A DNA stretch of 10,478 nt, from assembly GCF_946479415.1 (NCBI RefSeq), contig NZ_CAMLFY010000143.1, forward strand, positions 1 through 10,478, read 5' to 3'. The notes beneath the pieces are model-generated. The model did not search any database and was not told the origin of the DNA. It worked only from the letters and a program-made list of their open reading frames with translations. The stretch is from an uncultured Shinella sp. GTDB lineage: Bacteria; Pseudomonadota; Alphaproteobacteria; Rhizobiales; Rhizobiaceae. Both the position numbers and the translations under genes were made by a program. Every line of letters begins with the position of its first letter. Positions within the stretch are counted from its first letter, which is position 1. Positions 5,984 to 10,478 of this stretch are shown one piece after another.

Positions 5984-7534
5984 GTGTTTGGAATCACAAG
6001 GACTTTTCGGGCTTCTGTCGCCGGCGGGCTGAGCGTCTGCCTCGCTTTCTCCGGCTTCCCGCTCGCCCCCGTCGCAACCGCCGAGGCGGCAACCGCATCC
6101 GTCATCCGCATCAACGAGAGCGGCCCTGGCGCCCGCAAGGCCGTCAAGCTCGGCCTCAACAAGGCGATCGTGGTGGACCTGCCGTCGGATGCGCACGACA
6201 TTCTCGTCGCCGATCCGGTCAAAGCCGATGCCGTGACGCGCAGCTCGCGCCGCATCTACCTCTTCGGCAAGGAAGTCGGCCAGACCAACATCTTCATCTT
6301 CGGACCCGGTGGCGAGGAGATCGTCAGCATCGACCTGACCGTCGAGCGCGACATCGACGGCCTGCAGGCCAACCTGCGCCGCTTCATCCCCGATTCCGAC
6401 ATCCAGGTCGAGATCATCTCCGACAACATCGTGCTGAACGGCACGGTGCGCACGCCGCAGGACGCCACCCAGGCGACACGGCTCGCCGAGATCTTCCTGA
6501 AGGGCGGCGAGGCGACGACCCGCAACATCACCGCACAGGGCAACAACGGCGATGCGGCGATCTTCGGCGAACGGCGCCAGGTCTCGCAGGTCGTCAACAT
6601 GCTGAAGATCGAGGGCGAGGATCAGGTTACGCTCAAGGTGACGGTCGCCGAGGTCAGCCGGCAGGTGCTCAAGCAGCTCGGGTTCAATGGAACGTTGGGA
6701 GGGTCTGCAGGCGGCATCTCTTTCCGCAATCCCACTAATCTCGGCGGAGCGGCCGACTGGATCGGCAATGCTGCGTTTGGCGGAAGCATCGGCGGCCTCG
6801 ATCTCGCAAGCTATGTCAACGCGATGGAACAGGCAGGCGTGATGCGCACTCTCGCCGAACCAAGCCTTACCGCGATCTCCGGCGAGGAGGCCAAATTCTA
6901 TGTCGGTGGCGACTTCCGACTGCCGACAAGTCAGGAATATACGGAGGAAGAGGGCGTCAAGCGAACCGTTGAAGAAGTCGAATACGGCATTCGCTTGAAT
7001 TTTCGACCTGTAGTGCTCTCACCGGGACGCATCAGTCTGCGGATATCAACGGAAGTCTCCGAACCGACCTTCCAGGGGTCGACGACCTTCGCCGCCAACA
7101 TCCCGAAGACTTGGGCACATCGAGACGTTTCCCCTGTCATACCTGGTTTGACGTCACTCGGTATCCGCCGCCGCGAGGCCACAACGAGCGTCGAGTTGCC
7201 CTCCGGCGGCTCCATCGTGATTGCCGGTCTCGTGCAGGACGACATCCGCCAGGCCATGTCCGGACTGCCAGGCCTGTCCAAAATCCCGATCTTCGGCACG
7301 CTCTTCCGCTCCAAGGACTTCGTGCGCAACGAGACGGAATTGGTGATCATCGCCACGCCGTATCTGGTGCGGCCGGTTGCGCGCACCGCGCTGTCGCGCC
7401 CCGACGACAATTTCAACGCGACCAACGACGCTGCCAGCTACTTCCTCGGAAGGGTGAACAAGGTCTACGGCCGCAAGGAAGAAGCGATGCCGGCCGGCAA
7501 CTACCACGGCTCCATCGGCTTCATCTACAAGTGA
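5984..7534 (+). CDS. cpaC: Tad pilus outer-membrane secretin CpaC
   Basis: A 516-aa secretin forming the outer-membrane channel for the Flp pilus. Signal peptide (about 1-36, ending ATAEA|A); pilus-formation N-domain (about 38-120, AIVVDLPSDAHDILVADP...GQTNIFIFG); BON-like segment (about 122-185, IVLNGTVRTPQDATQATRLAEIF); secretin domain (about 213-465) with VTLKVTVAEVSRQVLKQLG, MRTLAEPSLTAISGEEAKFYVGG, the signature VELPSGGSIVIAGLVQDD, and IPIFGTLFRSKDFVRNETELVIIATPYLVRPV. The start is a GTG at 5984 with a strong AGGAG 6 bases upstream. The middle of the secretin domain (residues about 233-400) uses codons unlike the rest: all CGA, TCA and ATA codons of the gene lie there. The frame is intact and length is normal, so it should be functional. 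Confidence 0.96.
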   Translation: MFGITRTFRASVAGGLSVCLAFSGFPLAPVATAEAATASVIRINESGPGARKAVKLGLNKAIVVDLPSDAHDILVADPVKADAVTRSSRRIYLFGKEVGQTNIFIFGPGGEEIVSIDLTVERDIDGLQANLRRFIPDSDIQVEIISDNIVLNGTVRTPQDATQATRLAEIFLKGGEATTRNITAQGNNGDAAIFGERRQVSQVVNMLKIEGEDQVTLKVTVAEVSRQVLKQLGFNGTLGGSAGGISFRNPTNLGGAADWIGNAAFGGSIGGLDLASYVNAMEQAGVMRTLAEPSLTAISGEEAKFYVGGDFRLPTSQEYTEEEGVKRTVEEVEYGIRLNFRPVVLSPGRISLRISTEVSEPTFQGSTTFAANIPKTWAHRDVSPVIPGLTSLGIRRREATTSVELPSGGSIVIAGLVQDDIRQAMSGLPGLSKIPIFGTLFRSKDFVRNETELVIIATPYLVRPVARTALSRPDDNFNATNDAASYFLGRVNKVYGRKEEAMPAGNYHGSIGFIYK

Positions 7535-7545
7535 CGGACAGGGCC

Positions 7546-8244
7546 ATGAGCGAAACGATCCAGAATATCCGTCCTTCCGCAAGGAGCCGTCCGATGCGCA
7601 TCGCGCTCGCCGCCACCCTCGTTCTTTCCGCCGTAGCACTTTCCGGCTGCGGCACCAATCCAGACCGCAACGCCACCGGCTCGATCCCTGACGACTACCG
7701 CACACGCCACCCGATCGTGCTGACCGAGGATGCGCAGACGCTCGATATTCCGATCGCCACCGGCGACCGGTCGCTGACGACGGGTGTGCGCGACAACATC
7801 CGCGGCTTCGCCAGCGATCATGCCGAGAGGTCACGCAGCGCCGTGCAAATCATGCTGCCGCGCGGTTCAGTGAATGCTGCTACGGCCAATCATCTGCGTA
7901 AGGAAATCCGTGCGACCCTTCTTGCGGCTGGCGTCAAGCGCGATATGCTGATCGAGACCGCTTACGACGCCAGCGGCTACGGCCCGAATGCACCGATCCG
8001 GCTTGCCTTCTTCGCCATCACCGCCAAGGCAGGCCCTTGCGGCGAATGGCCGGAAGATCTCGTCCAGAATACGACGGAAAACAAGAACTACCACAATTTC
8101 GGCTGCGCCACGCAGGCCAATCTCGCAGCTCAGGTCGCCAATCCGATGGATCTCGTCCAGCCGCGCGGCATGAGCCCGATCGATGCCGAGCAGCGCAATG
8201 TGGTGATCCAGGATTATCGCGACAACGGCCAGCCGGAATTCTGA
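7546..8244 (+). CDS. cpaD: Pilus assembly lipoprotein CpaD
   Basis: A 232-aa CpaD-family protein, an outer-membrane lipoprotein that accompanies the CpaC secretin. The N-terminus has a lipobox, ALAATLVLSAVALSGC, with the acylated cysteine at C35 counted from the ATG at 7546. The family pattern is seen in SAVQIMLPRGSVNAATANHLRKEI, and in the paired cysteines GPCGEWPEDL and NFGCATQANLAAQVANPMDLVQPR. The start is ambiguous. The ATG at 7546 lies 11 bases after the cpaC stop with a close AGGG. An in-frame ATG at 7594 (M17) has a much better AAGGAG 7 bases upstream and would give an ordinary 18-residue lipoprotein signal, MRIALAATLVLSAVALSG|C, and a 216-aa precursor. The mature protein is the same either way. 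Confidence 0.93.
   Translation: MSETIQNIRPSARSRPMRIALAATLVLSAVALSGCGTNPDRNATGSIPDDYRTRHPIVLTEDAQTLDIPIATGDRSLTTGVRDNIRGFASDHAERSRSAVQIMLPRGSVNAATANHLRKEIRATLLAAGVKRDMLIETAYDASGYGPNAPIRLAFFAITAKAGPCGEWPEDLVQNTTENKNYHNFGCATQANLAAQVANPMDLVQPRGMSPIDAEQRNVVIQDYRDNGQPEF
7581..7596 (+). promoter_or_regulatory. Strong internal ribosome site deciding the cpaD start
   Basis: AAGGAG (7581-7586), 7 bases and then ATG (7594-7596), in frame with cpaD. It is the best Shine-Dalgarno around the cpaD start and yields a compact lipoprotein signal peptide, so the annotated upstream ATG at 7546 may be 16 codons too long. Confidence 0.55.
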
Positions 8245-8296
8245 CGGCAGGCACGCGGAACCACTCCCTCCGGTCCGCCGGACACCAGGAACGGGC

Positions 8297-9586
8297 ATGA
8301 CGATGAGCACAGTAGACTACACCATTGAGCGTGCCGGCGAGGGACTGACGGACGAGACGATCCGGCCGACCGAGCTGGAGACCGTGCGCCCCCTGCCGCG
8401 CATCTCCGTCCATGCCTTCTGCGAAAGCGAGGCGATGCTGCGCACCATGGAACGCTGCGGCCAGGACCGCCGCATGGCCAAGGTGAGCCTGCGCATCTCG
8501 AGCGCGAGCATCGCGGCGGCCGCCAACATGTTCGCCTCCGCGCCGACGCCGAACCTGCTGATCCTGGAAACCGCAACCGAACCCGGCGGCATCATGGACG
8601 AGCTCGCCCCGCTCGCCCAGGTCTGCGATCCCAGCACCAAGGTCGTCATCGTCGGTCGCTACAACGACATTCCGCTTTACCGCGATCTGATCCGCAACGG
8701 CATTTCCGAATATATGGTCGGTCCGGTCGGCATGGCCGATGTGCTGAACGCCATGGCGGCGATCTTCGTCGATCCCGAGGCCGAGCCGCTCGGCCGGACC
8801 GTCGCCTTCATCGGCGCCAAGGGCGGGTGCGGTTCCTCGACGATCGCACATAACTGCGCCTTCGACATTTCCAATCTCTTCCAGACGGAAGTCATCCTCG
8901 CCGATCTCGACCTGCCCTACGGCACGGCCAATATCGATTTCGACCAGGATCCGCCGCAGGGCATTTCCGAAGCGATCAGCGCGCCCGACAGGCTCGACGA
9001 AGTCTTCCTCGACCGCCTTCTGACGAAGTGCTCCGACCACCTGTCGCTGCTTGCCGCCCCCTCCATGCTGGACCGCGCCTACGACCTCGAAAGAGGGTCT
9101 TTCCAGCCGATCATCGAGGTGTTGCAGCGCAGTGCGCCGGTGACGGTGCTCGACGTGCCGCATGCCTGGTCGGAATGGACGCGCACGCTGCTCTCGGAAG
9201 TCGACGAGGTGATCATCACCGCCGTGCCCGACCTTGCGAACCTGCGCAACGCGAAGAACATGCTGGATGCGCTCAAGAAGCTCCGGCCCAACGACAAGCC
9301 GCCGCATCTGGTGCTCAACCAGGTCGGCCTGCCGAAACGCCCGGAAATCGCGCCCGACGACTTCTGCGAGCCGCTCGGCCTCCAGCCGATCGCCGTCATT
9401 CCCTTCGACGCGCAGCTTTTCGGCACGGCGTCCAACAGCGGCCGCATGATCGCGGAAATGGACAAGAAGTCGCCGACGGCGGAGACCTTCTCGCAGCTCG
9501 CCCATATCGTGACGGGCCGCTCGACGGTCAAGAAGGCCAAGAAGGCCGGCCTCGGCAAGATGCTGGGCCTGCTCGGCCGGAAGTAA
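8297..9586 (+). CDS. cpaE: Tad pilus ParA/MinD-like ATPase CpaE (TadZ)
   Basis: A 429-aa protein that positions the Tad machinery, at the cell pole in Caulobacter (family knowledge). The N-terminal third (about 36-150) has a receiver-like fold pattern without the usual full phosphorylation set: NLLILETATEPGG...KVVIVGRYNDIPLYRDLIRNGISEYMVGPV. The C-terminal part is a MinD/ParA-type P-loop ATPase: the Walker A region is FIGAKGGCGSST (K175, G176, G177, S181, T182), followed by VILADLDLPYGTANIDF (D203, D205), a later VTVLDVPHAW strand, and LVLNQVGLPKRPEIAPDDF. The start is the ATG at 8297, with AGGA 6 bases upstream; the ATG at 8303 is less well placed. It follows cpaD by 52 bases, which include a small TCCGG/CCGGA hairpin. 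The long open frame opposite it (8018-9505) is a shadow. Confidence 0.95.
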   Translation: MTMSTVDYTIERAGEGLTDETIRPTELETVRPLPRISVHAFCESEAMLRTMERCGQDRRMAKVSLRISSASIAAAANMFASAPTPNLLILETATEPGGIMDELAPLAQVCDPSTKVVIVGRYNDIPLYRDLIRNGISEYMVGPVGMADVLNAMAAIFVDPEAEPLGRTVAFIGAKGGCGSSTIAHNCAFDISNLFQTEVILADLDLPYGTANIDFDQDPPQGISEAISAPDRLDEVFLDRLLTKCSDHLSLLAAPSMLDRAYDLERGSFQPIIEVLQRSAPVTVLDVPHAWSEWTRTLLSEVDEVIITAVPDLANLRNAKNMLDALKKLRPNDKPPHLVLNQVGLPKRPEIAPDDFCEPLGLQPIAVIPFDAQLFGTASNSGRMIAEMDKKSPTAETFSQLAHIVTGRSTVKKAKKAGLGKMLGLLGRK

Positions 9587-9621
9587 GCCCCAGAGGCGAC
9601 CAACAGACTGGATGACAAGGC

Positions 9622-10478
9622 ATGTTCGGCAAACGCGGCAATGAAGGTTCAGGCAAAAGCGGCTCGGCGGGCCAGCCGGCGCATGCCAGCGCGACCGTGA
9701 CGGCGGAGCGGCCGGTCACCGCCGCGCCCGCGCAGCCCGTCTTCGAACCGGCGCCGCCGCCGGTGATGGTGCCCGCACCCGCCGCGACCGCACGCCGCCG
9801 CACGCCGCGGACCGAGGACTATTACGATACGAAAAGCCAGGTCTTCTCCGCGCTGATCGACACGATCGACCTGTCGCAGCTTGCCAAGCTCGACACCGAA
9901 AGTGCGCGCGAGGAAATCCGCGATATCGTCAACGACATCATCACGATCAAGAACTTCGCGATGTCGATTTCCGAGCAGGAAGAGCTGCTCGACGACATCT
10001 GCAACGACGTTCTCGGCTACGGTCCGCTCGAGCCGCTGCTCGCGCGCGACGATATCGCCGATATCATGGTCAATGGTGCCGGCAAGACCTATATCGAAGT
10101 GGCCGGCAAGGTGCAGGAATCGGAAATCCGCTTTCGCGACAATGCCCAGCTCCTGTCGATCTGCCAGCGCATCGTCAGCCAGGTCGGCCGCCGCGTCGAC
10201 GAATCGAGCCCCATCTGCGACGCGCGTCTTCCCGACGGCTCGCGCGTCAACGTCATCGCCCCGCCGCTTGCCATCGACGGCACCGCACTCACCATCCGTA
10301 AATTTAAGAAGGACAAGCTGACGCTCGACCAACTCGTCAAGTTCGGCTCGATCACGCCGGAAGGTGCTGCACTGTTGCAGATCATCGGCCGCGTGCGCTG
10401 CAATCTCGTCATTTCCGGCGGCACCGGCTCGGGCAAGACGACGCTGCTCAACTGCCTGACCAACTATATCGACCGCGA
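9622..10478 (+). CDS. cpaF: Tad pilus secretion ATPase CpaF (TadA), 5' part
   Basis: Cytoplasmic hexameric ATPase of the type II/IV secretion superfamily that powers Flp pilus assembly. The first 285 codons are present, against about 450-500 in the family; the gene runs off the right edge. After a short basic start (MFGKRGNEGSGK) comes a Pro/Ala-rich, probably disordered linker (about 17-60), then the N-terminal helical domain (about 68-125) and the conserved DICNDVLGYGPLEPLLARDD, ADIMVNGAGKTYIEVAGKVQ, CDARLPDGSRVNVIAPPLAI and GTALTIRKF. The Walker A motif GGTGSGKTT is at 266-274 (K272). Walker B and the Asp/His boxes lie beyond the window. The start is the ATG at 9622, 35 bases after cpaE; GGAT about 8 bases upstream is a modest ribosome site. 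Further tad genes (tadB/tadC) are expected downstream. Confidence 0.95.
   Translation, partial: MFGKRGNEGSGKSGSAGQPAHASATVTAERPVTAAPAQPVFEPAPPPVMVPAPAATARRRTPRTEDYYDTKSQVFSALIDTIDLSQLAKLDTESAREEIRDIVNDIITIKNFAMSISEQEELLDDICNDVLGYGPLEPLLARDDIADIMVNGAGKTYIEVAGKVQESEIRFRDNAQLLSICQRIVSQVGRRVDESSPICDARLPDGSRVNVIAPPLAIDGTALTIRKFKKDKLTLDQLVKFGSITPEGAALLQIIGRVRCNLVISGGTGSGKTTLLNCLTNYIDR

Noticed and set aside
8256..8296. Small TCCGG/CCGGA hairpin between cpaD and cpaE as a terminator
   Set aside because: Only a 5-bp stem with no T-run, inside a tight gene cluster; more likely chance in GC-rich DNA.
8018..9505. 495-codon open frame on the minus strand opposite cpaE
   Set aside because: Composition-driven shadow of cpaE (HRRR/DDH-rich, no domain); it spans the cpaD-cpaE junction and has no context of its own.

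Overview
The window looks like chromosomal DNA from an alphaproteobacterium of the Rhizobiaceae type (Rhizobium, Agrobacterium, Sinorhizobium or a close relative). This rests on the high GC content with strong GC3 bias, the gene content and order, and TTAACCAT/TTAA-N7-TTAAC (CtrA-like) motifs in front of the pilus genes. The genus cannot be fixed from the sequence alone.

Left part, minus strand (1-1808): a nucleoside-salvage pair, deoB (phosphopentomutase, complete) followed with a 4-base GTGA overlap by add (adenosine deaminase, cut by the window edge).

Middle, minus strand (1923-3685): two translationally coupled TadE/TadG-type pseudopilin genes, then a small secreted protein that is a stand-alone copy of the N-terminal domain found in CpaC-type secretins. 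These are transcribed away from the main pilus operon.

Right part, plus strand (4001-10478): a Tad/Flp (Cpa; called Ctp in Agrobacterium) type IVb pilus assembly locus in the usual order: two tandem Flp pilin genes, cpaA (prepilin peptidase), cpaB, cpaC (secretin), cpaD (lipoprotein), cpaE (ParA/MinD-like ATPase) and the first 285 codons of cpaF (secretion ATPase, cut by the right edge). CpaA should process both pilins and the two TadE-like proteins, since all four carry a G|xxxxE-type cleavage motif. CpaC with CpaD would form the outer-membrane channel, CpaB an envelope or periplasmic component, and CpaE/CpaF the inner-membrane and cytoplasmic assembly machinery.

The Tad pilus itself is a known system, and I do not see a wholly new one here. 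The points worth a second look are: twin pilins whose predicted mature forms differ only in the last residue and which share a 119-bp identical DNA block; a 12-bp element plus CtrA-like boxes shared by the pilA and cpaB upstream regions; a clear terminator splitting pilA-cpaA from cpaB-F; the divergent stand-alone secretin-N-domain protein; and a block of aberrant codon usage inside the secretin domain of cpaC.
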